Shown: piece by piece, positions 1 through 7,967 of the stretch
Layout: each line of letters starts with the position of its first letter
How positions within the stretch are numbered: the first letter of the stretch is position 1
Source: Yersinia massiliensis CCUG 53443
GTDB lineage: Bacteria > Pseudomonadota > Gammaproteobacteria > Enterobacterales > Enterobacteriaceae
Reading direction: 5' to 3'
Length of the DNA stretch: 64,000 nucleotides
Assembly (NCBI RefSeq): GCF_000312485.1
Contig: NZ_HE997643.1
Span: 1,354,806 to 1,418,805 of the forward strand
Notes under the pieces: generated by a model
Database searches by the model: none
The model's input: the letters and a program-made list of their open reading frames with translations, nothing else
Told to the model about the DNA's origin: nothing
Program-made: the position numbers and the translations under genes

Positions 1-146
1 GCTTTATTTCAGACGGATAAACAGGACGTTAAAAGTGAATAAAGGGGAAAGTGGAGAGAGGTATCACAGCTCAGTCTGAAGCGATTGCTAACTAAACTAA
101 CAATCACTCTGGCACAGCCTTTCGACAGCGCCAGAATCGGGATAGC

Positions 147-443
147 TTATCTCTCAGGAATGAAGCCTTTAAAATCGAGAGGAGAAACGATGTCACTATC
201 ACTTTGCCCATCACTGACGCCAGTGGCATTGGCAACTAGCGCTTTGAGCAATTCAGTTTGCAGTTTTTGCTGCTCGGCAATCTCTTGTAGCAAATGGATT
301 TGTTCATTTGCTCGTACACTGGCTCGGCTCAAGAAGAACCAAACTATCAAGAAAAAAATGACAGTAAATAGTGACAGCGCAATAGGGAACACACCCAACC
401 CGCTCATATTTGTTTCTAACATTGACAACCCTATTACATGCAT
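147..443 (-). CDS. yebO: YebO-family small membrane protein
   Basis: The 98-residue product has one hydrophobic segment at about residues 20-40 ending in [15 protein letters not shown], followed by a polar, probably coiled helix rich in Gln/Glu/Leu and an acidic tail. This matches the YebO family (E. coli WFFINRASSRTNEQI). Its place immediately downstream of mgrB on the same strand is the same as in E. coli, which supports the call. A second ATG at 422 has AGGG seven bases upstream and would give a 91-residue protein; it may be the true start. No biochemical function is known for the family; a role linked to the neighbouring MgrB is only a guess from synteny. Confidence 0.85.
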   Translation of the reverse strand: MHVIGLSMLETNMSGLGVFPIALSLFTVIFFLIVWFFLSRASVRANEQIHLLQEIAEQQKLQTELLKALVANATGVSDGQSDSDIVSPLDFKGFIPER

Positions 444-569
444 GACGAAGTCGTTATCTTACCACTCAGCCCATCAGAAGGGTGAAATTAGCGGCTGAAT
501 AAGAAAGGAATGGCAATTAGCATCATAATTACTGAGAATGGTTATTATTTGTATTTAAAATAAAATACG

Positions 570-713
570 TTACCACGGAATAATCGAAGTTATGGTACAT
601 AGGCCCGTTGAGAACGTCCCTCCTTGATCACAATAGCTGTCAAGGGCTAATAGATAAAACAAGCAACAAACGGCAATAATTCCCACCGTCGCAACAAGTT
701 TCTTTATGTTCAA
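570..713 (-). CDS. mgrB: MgrB, small feedback inhibitor of PhoQ
   Basis: This 47-codon frame starts with TTG at 713-711, with AGAAGG eight bases upstream, and ends at TAA 572-570. The length equals that of E. coli MgrB (47 aa). It has a short Lys-containing N-terminus, one membrane helix at about residues 6-24, and a periplasmic tail with the family hallmarks: YCDQGG, a second Cys in TGLCTI, and the C-terminal IPW. In the family MgrB binds PhoQ and damps the PhoPQ system; the two periplasmic cysteines (here in CDQ and GLC) are needed for this. An in-frame GTG at 722-720 is an alternative start. The gene is easily missed because it is short and lacks ATG. Confidence 0.9.
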   Translation of the reverse strand: MNIKKLVATVGIIAVCCLFYLLALDSYCDQGGTFSTGLCTITSIIPW

Positions 714-748
714 ATCGGGCACCTTCTTCAACCTTCAACGTTTTTTAA

Positions 749-783
749 ATTATACTGGATCAAACATCAACCATTTATAGCCA
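749..783 (-). promoter_or_regulatory. Putative PhoP-dependent promoter of mgrB
   Basis: On the minus strand two PhoP-like hexamers, TGGCTA and GGTTGA, are separated by five bases (767-783). They lie exactly 12 bases upstream of a perfect -10 TATAAT (749-754). That geometry is the known class of PhoP-activated promoters, and mgrB is a PhoP target in E. coli and Salmonella. The first hexamer is a weak match to the (T/G)GTTTA consensus, so the box itself is inferred. Confidence 0.5.
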
Positions 784-963
784 ATATGTATTTAGTGATG
801 TCAAAATTGTCATATGACCTAACTAAGCATAGATTTTTTACTGTTTCGTCTTATAAATCAATATAATTTAGGATTTTTATTATTAATTATCACATCATTA
901 GTAGTTAAATTATTAAATATTTCAGCAAGACAATAAGTAAAACTAATTACACGGAGTAACTAC

Positions 964-1197
964 ATGAGTTTATTCAGATTATTCTTGATCGTGGCTATTA
1001 TATACCTTGGTTTACTGTTTTCAGGTTATGGCGTACTGATCGGTAGTGATAAAAATGCTGCTGGATTGGGATTACAATGTAAATACCTAACAGCTAGAAC
1101 TATATCAACCGCTCAATTTATAAACGGTGAAAATGGTATCATTGGCGTCAGCAACTGTCCTTTAGTGAAAAAAATAGGTAACAATATATTTGAATAA
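964..1197 (+). CDS. yobH: YobH-family small protein
   Basis: The 77-residue product begins with a hydrophobic helix (residues 3-24) followed by SGYGVLIG, then AAGLGLQCKYLTAR and a C-terminal part with a second Cys (SNCPL). These are the conserved blocks of E. coli YobH. The start has GGAG seven bases upstream. It lies divergent from mgrB, as the mgrB/yobH neighbourhood in E. coli would suggest. Function is unknown; a membrane-anchored or exported protein with two cysteines that could pair is what the sequence shows. A strong terminator follows. Confidence 0.85.
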   Translation: MSLFRLFLIVAIIYLGLLFSGYGVLIGSDKNAAGLGLQCKYLTARTISTAQFINGENGIIGVSNCPLVKKIGNNIFE

Positions 1198-1198
1198 C

Positions 1199-1236
1199 CC
1201 ACCAGCGGGTTTGCAATAAGCCCGCTGGTTATTTTT
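1199..1236 (+). terminator. Rho-independent terminator of yobH
   Basis: A 9-bp GC-rich stem (ACCAGCGGG with CCCGCTGGT) is followed by a run of T residues directly after the yobH stop codon. Confidence 0.9.
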
Positions 1237-1314
1237 TTATTTCTCTAAGTGACTATCTGTAGCAGTGTTGGTTTATGCCTACGATTTTGAATGTCACTCT
1301 TAAAAATAAAGCTG

Positions 1315-1554
1315 TCATTTTTGCGTAAACTTCATATCGATCAGTGCGATGGCCTTCTCTATGGCCCGCTTAGTCACTGGGTCAGCACCCGCTGGATGTG
1401 CGCTAAAATCAATAGATTTAAGTTGATGTGACATTTTATCTCGCACCTCTGCTGGTGCAATAATATCAATCACATCAAGAATTTGCTTAATCACTAGTTG
1501 GCAAGCAACCAAATCAGAGACCATTTCTTGGTCATTAGTAAACATATCTGACAT
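1315..1554 (-). CDS. YecJ-like DUF2766 protein
   Basis: I chose the ATG at 1554 because AAAGGAA lies seven bases upstream; a longer frame to 1602 has no such site. The 79-residue soluble protein contains [28 protein letters not shown] and [20 protein letters not shown], blocks I associate with the small DUF2766/YecJ family of enterobacteria. It is predicted to be all-helical and lacks a signal peptide or membrane segment. No function is established for the family. The call rests on remembered family motifs rather than an alignment. Confidence 0.65.
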   Translation of the reverse strand: MSDMFTNDQEMVSDLVACQLVIKQILDVIDIIAPAEVRDKMSHQLKSIDFSAHPAGADPVTKRAIEKAIALIDMKFTQK

Positions 1555-1880
1555 GAATAATTCCTTTAAAGTAATATCACGTAAGGATATCACGCTGGCC
1601 ACAACAACTCTTTAACCACCTGTGCCATGCTCATCTGGTTATCCATCGGTAGGTTGTGGTTTGAGGGCGAGGTTCTTGTGGGTAGTCAATCGTTCAGGTA
1701 AGCCGCGAAGGATGCGTGAGCCAAAAATATTAATCGATACGTAGAAAGGTCACGGTGAAGCCTATCGTTGATAGTTTCGGTGCTAAAAATAGGATATAAA
1801 AAAACCAGGTATGATTGTCATCAAAAACCTGGTTCTAAGGGTAACTTATTGAATATATACCAGTCACAATATTCCTAATC
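1555..1880. other. Intergenic region, mostly no gene seen
   Basis: No convincing coding frame on either strand between the YecJ-like gene and the small minus-strand gene at 1881. Apart from the terminator listed at 1796-1834 I see nothing to annotate. Confidence 0.6.
1796..1834 (-). terminator. Rho-independent terminator for the 37-aa gene
   Basis: Read on the minus strand, AACCAGGT pairs with ACCTGGTT (1803-1810 with 1827-1834) and is followed by seven T residues. It sits about 45 bases downstream of the small frame at 1881-1994, which supports that frame being transcribed. Confidence 0.8.
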
Positions 1881-1994
1881 TCACAGTTTATCACCTCCTG
1901 CGCTTTTACCTTTATGCAGGACCATTACTGGCATCTTTAGAAAAACGGTCACACCAACAACCGCTATCAGAGTCATAATCACTGTTATCAACAT
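1881..1994 (-). CDS. Putative 37-aa membrane protein
   Basis: An ATG at 1994 with GAGGTGAT upstream opens a 37-codon frame. Residues 1-19 are strongly hydrophobic (MLITVIMTLIAVVGVTVFL), followed by KMPVMVLHKGKSAGGDKL, a short basic tail: a typical single-pass small membrane protein. A strong Shine-Dalgarno (AGGAGGT) lies inside its last codons, eight bases before a GTG that overlaps the stop and opens a six-codon frame; this could be a leader-like peptide or simple coincidence. A terminator follows. I do not recognise the family. Confidence 0.5.
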   Translation of the reverse strand: MLITVIMTLIAVVGVTVFLKMPVMVLHKGKSAGGDKL

Positions 1995-2230
1995 GCGATC
2001 ACCTCATCATTTTTAACTTCTATTTTTCCAAATTTAACCTTCAACCTCAGGGAAGGCCCTTCCAAATAACACTACCCTTTTACTATGGCACCAGAAAACG
2101 CTTTTGCAAATACCCGTTGAAAACTCTTTATAACGGCTCCACCATCATGGTAGCTAATTTGGTGTTTTGTGTTGTTCGATTCAAGTTGTGTATACTGCAC
2201 TACTCCTAACTTGAAAAAACAGACTAAATA

Positions 2231-2617
2231 ATGTCACAAGAAAATCATCTCACGTTAGTCTGCGCCCTCAGTAAATGGGTCGAAACCCACTTAGGGCGAG
2301 TCATCTATCTCGAAGAGTTGGCCACATATTCAGGCTACTCACTTTGGCACATGCAAAAAATTTTTAAAGAAGTAACAGGCACATCGTTAGGGAAGTACAT
2401 CCGAGAAAGACGTTTAGCAGGTGCTGTTTATCAACTTAGAAGCAGCAATAGTACGATTTTTGATATTGCATTGGATTTTGGTTTTGGCTCGCAGTCACAT
2501 TTTACTTATATGTTCAGAAAACGTTACGGCATAACGCCTTATGATTTCAGGCAAAATACAGATATTGACCTTAATATCGCATTGCCACTGCATGCGGTTC
2601 ATCAAAAGCAGGCGTAA
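2231..2617 (+). CDS. MarA/SoxS/Rob-type AraC-family regulator
   Basis: The 128-residue protein is essentially only the AraC DNA-binding domain: two helix-turn-helix units, the first around LEELATYSGYSLWHMQKIFK (residues 25-45) and the second around IFDIALDFGFGSQSHFTYMFRKRYGITPYDFR (residues 75-107). It lacks a ligand domain, like MarA, SoxS and PqrA, which activate multidrug-resistance and stress genes as monomers binding degenerate marboxes. It is not an evident marA orthologue because no marR or marB is adjacent. A possible promoter with -10 TATACT lies about 30 bases upstream of the start. Confidence 0.85.
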   Translation: MSQENHLTLVCALSKWVETHLGRVIYLEELATYSGYSLWHMQKIFKEVTGTSLGKYIRERRLAGAVYQLRSSNSTIFDIALDFGFGSQSHFTYMFRKRYGITPYDFRQNTDIDLNIALPLHAVHQKQA

Positions 2618-2635
2618 CTACCCTTATCTCTCGTT

Positions 2636-2670
2636 ATTCGCCTGAATTCTTAAAATAGCATTCGGCGAAT
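2636..2670. terminator. Possible bidirectional terminator
   Basis: ATTCGCC and GGCGAAT form a 7-bp stem with a 21-base AT-rich loop; a T-rich stretch follows on the plus strand, between the AraC gene and the convergent small gene at 2676. Confidence 0.5.
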
Positions 2671-2675
2671 ATTCG

Positions 2676-2837
2676 TTATTTTTTGTAGCAATTCTGCACA
2701 TCAATAGGCTGTGCGTCGTTACGCGAACTATCAGTCATATAGGTCATAACAAACATGGTACTCACCACAATGAGTGCTGCCAGTAGCAACCCAATCAGTG
2801 CAATGACTTTATTGTCGTCGAACAAGCTCTTGTCCAT
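2676..2837 (-). CDS. Putative 53-aa membrane protein
   Basis: The ATG at 2837 has GGGAGA five bases upstream. The product has a charged start (MDKSLFDDNK), one long hydrophobic helix at about residues 11-34 (VIALIGLLLAALIVVSTMFVMTY begins this block) and a polar tail ending in VQNCYKK. It lies 26 bases downstream of another small membrane-protein frame (2864-3004), so the two probably form an operon. I do not recognise either family. The good ribosome site, sensible topology and convergent terminator make it likely to be real. Confidence 0.55.
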   Translation of the reverse strand: MDKSLFDDNKVIALIGLLLAALIVVSTMFVMTYMTDSSRNDAQPIDVQNCYKK

Positions 2838-2863
2838 AATTTCTCCCTAACGTCTATGGCAGA

Positions 2864-3004
2864 TCAGATTAACCATAGGATCGCAATGAATGTCGTTGCG
2901 ATCAGCAAACATGATGTTGTAAATAAAACCACGAGCGCAAAGTGCGCGTCGCCAATTCCTGCTGAATAATCACTCTGTTGAGTGATATTTTTTTGTTTTT
3001 TCAA
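2864..3004 (-). CDS. Putative 46-aa membrane protein, TTG start
   Basis: A TTG at 3004 followed by AAA AAA CAA opens a 46-codon frame (MKKQKNITQQSDY at the start) with a weak TAGGT ribosome site six bases upstream. Residues 22-46 form one hydrophobic helix reaching the C-terminus. It precedes the 53-aa membrane protein frame on the same strand by 26 bases. The start codon is uncertain, because no in-frame ATG exists. Function unknown. Confidence 0.45.
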   Translation of the reverse strand: MKKQKNITQQSDYSAGIGDAHFALVVLFTTSCLLIATTFIAILWLI

Positions 3005-3242
3005 ATTAATACCTACTGGTCATTCACACCAGACATGACCTTGCATTAAAATCGCGCTTTTTATTGGCCGTTTCCACTTCCCACCCAGCGCTGACTTAAT
3101 CGCGAACCATTACAAGGCGATCCTGTCGTAGTCTGGAGTATAGATCAAGCCCATGCATTGTAAAAAATAGGGGTATTGACCAGAAACATTAGATATCATT
3201 ATAGATTAATGCCCCAACACTTGAACCAGACCGCATGACTTA

Positions 3243-4763
3243 TCACACTGAAATTATACCCACAGCCAAACTATAGAGCGCCACAATTGCAGCAATAATG
3301 GCGACGGCAAAAAGACACTTCTCGATTGAAGTGAATATGGGCTTATTTTGTTCACGTTTCGCGATAATGAACAACACAGTGCCAGGACCGTAGATCACCG
3401 CAGATAACAATATATATTTCAAGCCCCCCGCGTAAACCATCAATATGGCATACAACGTTGCTATCGATGCGAAGATGATATCTTTCCTATGGTCATCTGA
3501 GCCAACTGGGTATGTTTCTCGGGTCCAAGCCAGCTTCAAGGCATAAGCAGCGACCAGCAGATACGGAATCAAAACCAACGAACTAGTTAATTCAAGTGCA
3601 AGTTGGAAAGCATATTCAGTGAAAAGCGTAACAATTAAGAATAACTGGATAAAAATATTCGACATCCAGACCGCTGCTGAGGGTACCCCTCGCTTATTTT
3701 CAGTTGCGAAGAGTTGCGGCATGATATTGCTTTTCGCAGCAGAATAGAGAGCTTCAGCCGCCAGCAGCGTCCAAGACAAATAAGCGCCCATGACTGAAAT
3801 AATCAGCCCAATACTGATAAAAATGGCCCCCCATCGGCCAACAATATGCTCCAGTACACCCGCCATCGACGGCTGGCGCAACGCGGCAAGATCCGGGCGA
3901 AGCAGTACACCGTAGGAAAGCATTGTGACTAAAACTAGCAGGCATAACACACCAATGAAGCCTAAAACCGTCGCAATACCAACATGTTTTCTTTCTTTGG
4001 CATAACGAGAGTAGACACTCGCGCCTTCAATACCAACAAAAACAAATACTGTCACCAACATGGTGCTTCGCACTTGAGAAAATAAAGACGCCGAACCGGC
4101 TGTTATTTCTAATGCGGCATGACCCGTATAGCCATAATCATCAAGATGAGAAAGGTCACCAATACTGCCCAGCGGCTGGGTACCCCAGAAATTTAAGGCG
4201 AAAGTATCCGTATGAAATGCAAAAGCCAGTACGATAACGAAAATAAATATGGGTATAACTTTCGCGAAAGTGGCAATGGTATTAATCGCTGCGGCCTCTT
4301 TGATGCCGCGCAGAACCATAAAATGGAAGCTCCACAGAATTAATGACGCAATTAAAACAGCGGGAAGCGTATTGCCATCACCAAATAATGGGAAGAATGC
4401 CCCCAGTGTAGACTTAATCAAAACAAAATAAGATACACTGCCAATACAAGCACCGGACCAGAAACCAATAGCTGAAGCAAACCCAGCATAGTCACCGAAT
4501 CCTGTTTTAGCATAAATATAAACACCGGAATCTAAATCAGGTTTGCGTTGTGCCAATGTTTGAAAGACAAAAGCCAAAGTCAACATCCCGCCGCCGGCAA
4601 TAATCCAGGCGATAAGCGCACCGAAGCCCCCCGTGGCGCGGCCGAATGTAGCAGGTAAAGAGAAAATGCCAGCACCGATCATCGAACCCACAACAAGTGA
4701 CGTTAATGACCAGAGTGAAAGTTTTTTATTTGATGAGGCTGCCATATTCATTCCCATTGACAT
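3243..4763 (-). CDS. Arginine/ornithine-type amino acid antiporter (APC family)
   Basis: A 506-residue inner-membrane protein with about 12-13 hydrophobic segments. The N-terminus has the APC hallmark GSMIGAGIFSLPATFGRATGG in the first helix, the substrate-backbone binding loop of AdiC/ArcD-type carriers, and the internal block GIEGASVYSRYAKERKHVG typical of the ArcD arginine/ornithine antiporter subgroup. Such proteins exchange arginine for ornithine or similar basic amino acids and polyamines. No arcABC deiminase genes are adjacent, so the coupling to a pathway is not shown here. The start could be Met1, Met3, Met5 or Met7 of a cluster of methionines. Substrate is inferred from subgroup resemblance. 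Confidence 0.75.
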   Translation of the reverse strand: MSMGMNMAASSNKKLSLWSLTSLVVGSMIGAGIFSLPATFGRATGGFGALIAWIIAGGGMLTLAFVFQTLAQRKPDLDSGVYIYAKTGFGDYAGFASAIGFWSGACIGSVSYFVLIKSTLGAFFPLFGDGNTLPAVLIASLILWSFHFMVLRGIKEAAAINTIATFAKVIPIFIFVIVLAFAFHTDTFALNFWGTQPLGSIGDLSHLDDYGYTGHAALEITAGSASLFSQVRSTMLVTVFVFVGIEGASVYSRYAKERKHVGIATVLGFIGVLCLLVLVTMLSYGVLLRPDLAALRQPSMAGVLEHIVGRWGAIFISIGLIISVMGAYLSWTLLAAEALYSAAKSNIMPQLFATENKRGVPSAAVWMSNIFIQLFLIVTLFTEYAFQLALELTSSLVLIPYLLVAAYALKLAWTRETYPVGSDDHRKDIIFASIATLYAILMVYAGGLKYILLSAVIYGPGTVLFIIAKREQNKPIFTSIEKCLFAVAIIAAIVALYSLAVGIISV

Positions 4764-5169
4764 TAGTTAATCCAATTCAAAAGAGAATAACCTAATAGAA
4801 TGCCAAGTCCTATAGTTGAAATATCGAATAAATTTCAAAATGCACTCTGCTGGATAGCAGAAAATTCCTAAGACATTAACAGTACCAAATCATTTTTGTG
4901 GATGAACGATGACTATAGTTCTGTAATTTTAATGAAAGAGCGTATATTTATGGCGTATCCACCTTAGCAAAGCACAAATAATGATAGATAAATTATAGCA
5001 GACTTTAATAGTGCCTAATTAAATGCAATAGCCTCTTACTCACTCACTTCACCAACGGCAGTGAATAATCAGCAAAATGGATGCTATTAATTCGCATTTG
5101 CATTTATAATGCCAGAACTGTTTTTTTGCAGTTGAACTAATTTACCTCTGTAATTGTAAGGACGACTTC
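4764..5169. other. Divergent promoter region, no gene seen
   Basis: AT-rich spacer between the antiporter (minus) and the ABC exporter (plus). No coding frame or clear operator recognised; it must hold both promoters. Confidence 0.6.
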
Positions 5170-6888
5170 ATGCTCCGCCGCTTTTTTTCTTATTACACCC
5201 CGTACAAAGGGCTTTTCTATCTAGATTTTGGCTGTGCAATTCTTGCGGGGTTGTTAGAACTCAGCTTCCCGATGGCCGTTAAGCTGTTCATCGATAAATT
5301 GCTCCCAAATCAGGATTGGGTGCTGATTATCTGGGCTGCAGTGGGCTTATTAATGATCTATCTCCTGAACACCGCACTAATGGCGATTGTTAACTATTGG
5401 GGCCATGCGTTGGGGGTCGGTATTGAAACGGATATGCGTCGTCAGGCATTTAGCCACCTGCAAAAACTGTCTTTTAGTTATTACGATAATGTGAAGACTG
5501 GTCATATCATTACCCATGTAACAAAAGACCTCGAAGAGGTCGGTGAAATTGCCCATCACGGCCCAGAAGACCTTTTCATTGCTGTCATGACATTTATTGG
5601 TGCATTTATTCTGATGGCGTCAGTCCATCTCCCTCTCGCTATGCTCACCATTATTATTGTGCCCTGCATGACTTATCTGGTTAGTCGATATGGTTCACAA
5701 ATGACAGAAACTTGGCGTAAATTATTTGGCCAAGTCGGTAACTTTAATGCCCGAATTGAAGAGAGCATTGGAGGAATTCGTGTCGTAAAAGCCTTTGCCA
5801 ACGAATCGCACGAAAAGAAACTGTTCGCCAAAGATAATGAAAACTACCGCACCACTAAACTACGTGCTTATCGCATTATGACCACCAGCATGACCATGAG
5901 TTATTTAAGTACTCGTTTGGTGCAATTAATTGTCATGGTCGTCGGTACATGGTACGTGGTTAATGACCAACTCAGTTATGGCGGATTTGTCGGCTTCCTT
6001 CTGTTGGTTGAGGTTTTTTTCCGCCCAGTGGCGAAAATAACCTCAGTACTTGAAAGTTATCCTAAAGGTATCGCAGGATTTAAGCGCTTCACTCAGCTCA
6101 TTGATACCTTGCCTGATATTGTTGACCAACCTAATGCGCGCCCTGTCGGTCATTTGCATGGCGATATTTGTTATCAAAATGTCTGCTTTGCTTATTCACC
6201 GCAGAATCAAATTTTCACTCATTTGAATCTGCAAATCCACGCGGGTGAAACAGTCGCATTTGTTGGACCGTCAGGCGCTGGTAAAACCACACTCTGCTCC
6301 TTACTGCCTCGTTTCTATGAACTCGATAGCGGGGCCATCACTATCGACGGTATTAATATTCGTGATATGACTCAGCAATCACTGCGTAATAATATTGGGA
6401 TCGTGCAACAAGATGTCTTCTTATTTGGCGGTTCTATTCGTGAAAATATCGCCTACGGTAAGCTAGATGCCAGTGATGACGAGATCATGATTGCTGCGCG
6501 GCAAGCGCGGCTAGATGAATTGATTGATAGTCTGCCTGAAGGCTTGGATACCGTTGTCGGTGAGCGTGGCGTGAAATTATCCGGCGGTCAGAAACAGCGG
6601 CTATCAATAGCCCGTATTTTCTTGAAAAATCCGCCAATCTTGATTCTGGATGAGGCGACATCTGCCCTTGACACTGCCACGGAGCAAGCGATTCAACTCG
6701 CACTCACCGCATTGTCACAAGGCCGAACGACGTTGGTTATTGCTCACCGCTTAGCCACCATTCAAAATGCCGACCGCATCATTGTGGTCGATAAAGAAGG
6801 GATTGTTGAGCAAGGGGATCATCACGAACTCCTCGCCCGTAAAGGCGTTTATGCTAAGTTACATGACGCCCAGTTTAGCGCCGCTTAA
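5170..6888 (+). CDS. MsbA-type ABC exporter half-transporter (permease-ATPase fusion)
   Basis: The 572-residue protein has an N-terminal six-helix transmembrane domain (about residues 10-310, with the conserved ETDMRRQAFSHLQKLSFSYYD coupling region) and a C-terminal ATPase. Walker A GPSGAGKTT starts at residue 366, the signature LSGGQKQR at 470, and Walker B ILILDEATSALD has its Asp at 494; the switch histidine lies in IAHRLAT. This architecture is a homodimeric type IV exporter related to MsbA and multidrug/lipid exporters. It is not msbA itself judging by sequence and context. Substrate cannot be assigned. It stands as a single gene before the RIO kinase. Confidence 0.85.
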   Translation: MLRRFFSYYTPYKGLFYLDFGCAILAGLLELSFPMAVKLFIDKLLPNQDWVLIIWAAVGLLMIYLLNTALMAIVNYWGHALGVGIETDMRRQAFSHLQKLSFSYYDNVKTGHIITHVTKDLEEVGEIAHHGPEDLFIAVMTFIGAFILMASVHLPLAMLTIIIVPCMTYLVSRYGSQMTETWRKLFGQVGNFNARIEESIGGIRVVKAFANESHEKKLFAKDNENYRTTKLRAYRIMTTSMTMSYLSTRLVQLIVMVVGTWYVVNDQLSYGGFVGFLLLVEVFFRPVAKITSVLESYPKGIAGFKRFTQLIDTLPDIVDQPNARPVGHLHGDICYQNVCFAYSPQNQIFTHLNLQIHAGETVAFVGPSGAGKTTLCSLLPRFYELDSGAITIDGINIRDMTQQSLRNNIGIVQQDVFLFGGSIRENIAYGKLDASDDEIMIAARQARLDELIDSLPEGLDTVVGERGVKLSGGQKQRLSIARIFLKNPPILILDEATSALDTATEQAIQLALTALSQGRTTLVIAHRLATIQNADRIIVVDKEGIVEQGDHHELLARKGVYAKLHDAQFSAA

Positions 6889-7008
6889 TCTGTTTAACTT
6901 CGTTTAATACATGTAAAAACCCCCCCGCAGATGAACGCGAATGGTAAACTGGAGGAAAATTCGACCTAAGCCATTCCATCGCGGGCATAAATAGGGTACA
7001 AGGACGCC

Positions 7009-7857
7009 ATGAAAATTCCAAAACGAATCCAACCGCTGGTTGATGACGGCTTGGTTGACGAAGTCATCCGTCGTTTGAAAAGTGGCAAAGAAGCTGATGT
7101 CTATGTTGTCCGTTGTGGATCGGATATTCGCTGCGCGAAGGTTTATAAAGAAGCAGAAAATCGCAGCTTTAAACAAGCGGTCCAATATCAAGAGGGCCGT
7201 AAGGTCCGTAATAGCCGTGATGCCCGTGCAATGGCTAAAGGTTCTAAATTTGGCCGTAAACAACAAGAAGATACTTGGCAAACTGCCGAAGTTGACGCGT
7301 TGTATCTACTCGCCAATGCGGGTGTCCGCGTACCACAGCCCTATGCCTGCCTTGATGGTGTTTTGCTCATGGAACTGGTGACGGATGAAGACGGTCTTGC
7401 CGCCCCTCGCCTCAGTGACGTGCCATTTACCAAAGAACAAGCGTTAATTGACCATGCTGTGATGATCCAATATGTGGTGCGGATGCTCTGTGCCGGCCTC
7501 GTTCATGGCGACTTATCAGAGTTCAATGTCTTAATTGATAAAGATGGGCCCGTCATTATCGACTTACCGCAAGCGGTCAATGCGGCAGCAAACAACCACG
7601 CGAAAGCAATGTTGGAGCGTGATGTCGCCAATATGACCCACTATTATGGTCAATACGCCCCTGAGCTGCTTGGCCGGAAATATGCCAAAGAAATGTGGGC
7701 GCTCTATGAAGACGGTAAATTGCATCCAGAAACCCAACTCACGGGTGAATTTGCAGAAAGTACTGCCGCTGCTGACGTTGAAGGCGTGTTAGAAGAGATT
7801 AAAGCCGTGATTGCGGAAGAACAAGAACGCCTGCGTGAAGCACAGGATCCGTATTAA
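7009..7857 (+). CDS. RIO1-like serine/threonine protein kinase (PA4780 type)
   Basis: The 282-residue protein carries the compact RIO kinase fold: an ATP-binding loop (LKSGKEADVYVVR, residues 24-36), a catalytic loop HGDLSEFNVL with Asp168, and a metal-binding IIDLPQ with Asp185 (usually IDFPQ in archaeal and eukaryotic RIO kinases). The NSRDARAMAKGSKFGRK insert is the flexible loop of RIO1 proteins. Bacterial members of this type occur in many Proteobacteria; their substrates are unknown, whereas eukaryotic RIO1 acts in small-subunit ribosome maturation. The C-terminus is Glu-rich. Single gene between the ABC exporter and the diguanylate cyclase. Confidence 0.85.
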   Translation: MKIPKRIQPLVDDGLVDEVIRRLKSGKEADVYVVRCGSDIRCAKVYKEAENRSFKQAVQYQEGRKVRNSRDARAMAKGSKFGRKQQEDTWQTAEVDALYLLANAGVRVPQPYACLDGVLLMELVTDEDGLAAPRLSDVPFTKEQALIDHAVMIQYVVRMLCAGLVHGDLSEFNVLIDKDGPVIIDLPQAVNAAANNHAKAMLERDVANMTHYYGQYAPELLGRKYAKEMWALYEDGKLHPETQLTGEFAESTAAADVEGVLEEIKAVIAEEQERLREAQDPY

Positions 7858-7967
7858 TTTTTGCCTTAGCGAGTGTTGGCAAAACATAAAGTGAGGGTAA
7901 GTAAAATACCGCTGACTACGTTTTCTCCCTACCCTCATTGATTCAACATTAAGCCGTGTGTGACCGA

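Noticed and set aside
85-498. 137-codon plus-strand frame over yebO
   Set aside because: It is antisense to a recognised family gene, lacks domain features and has poor composition.
4249-4431. Plus-strand frame inside the antiporter gene
   Set aside because: Shadow of a well-supported membrane transporter on the other strand.
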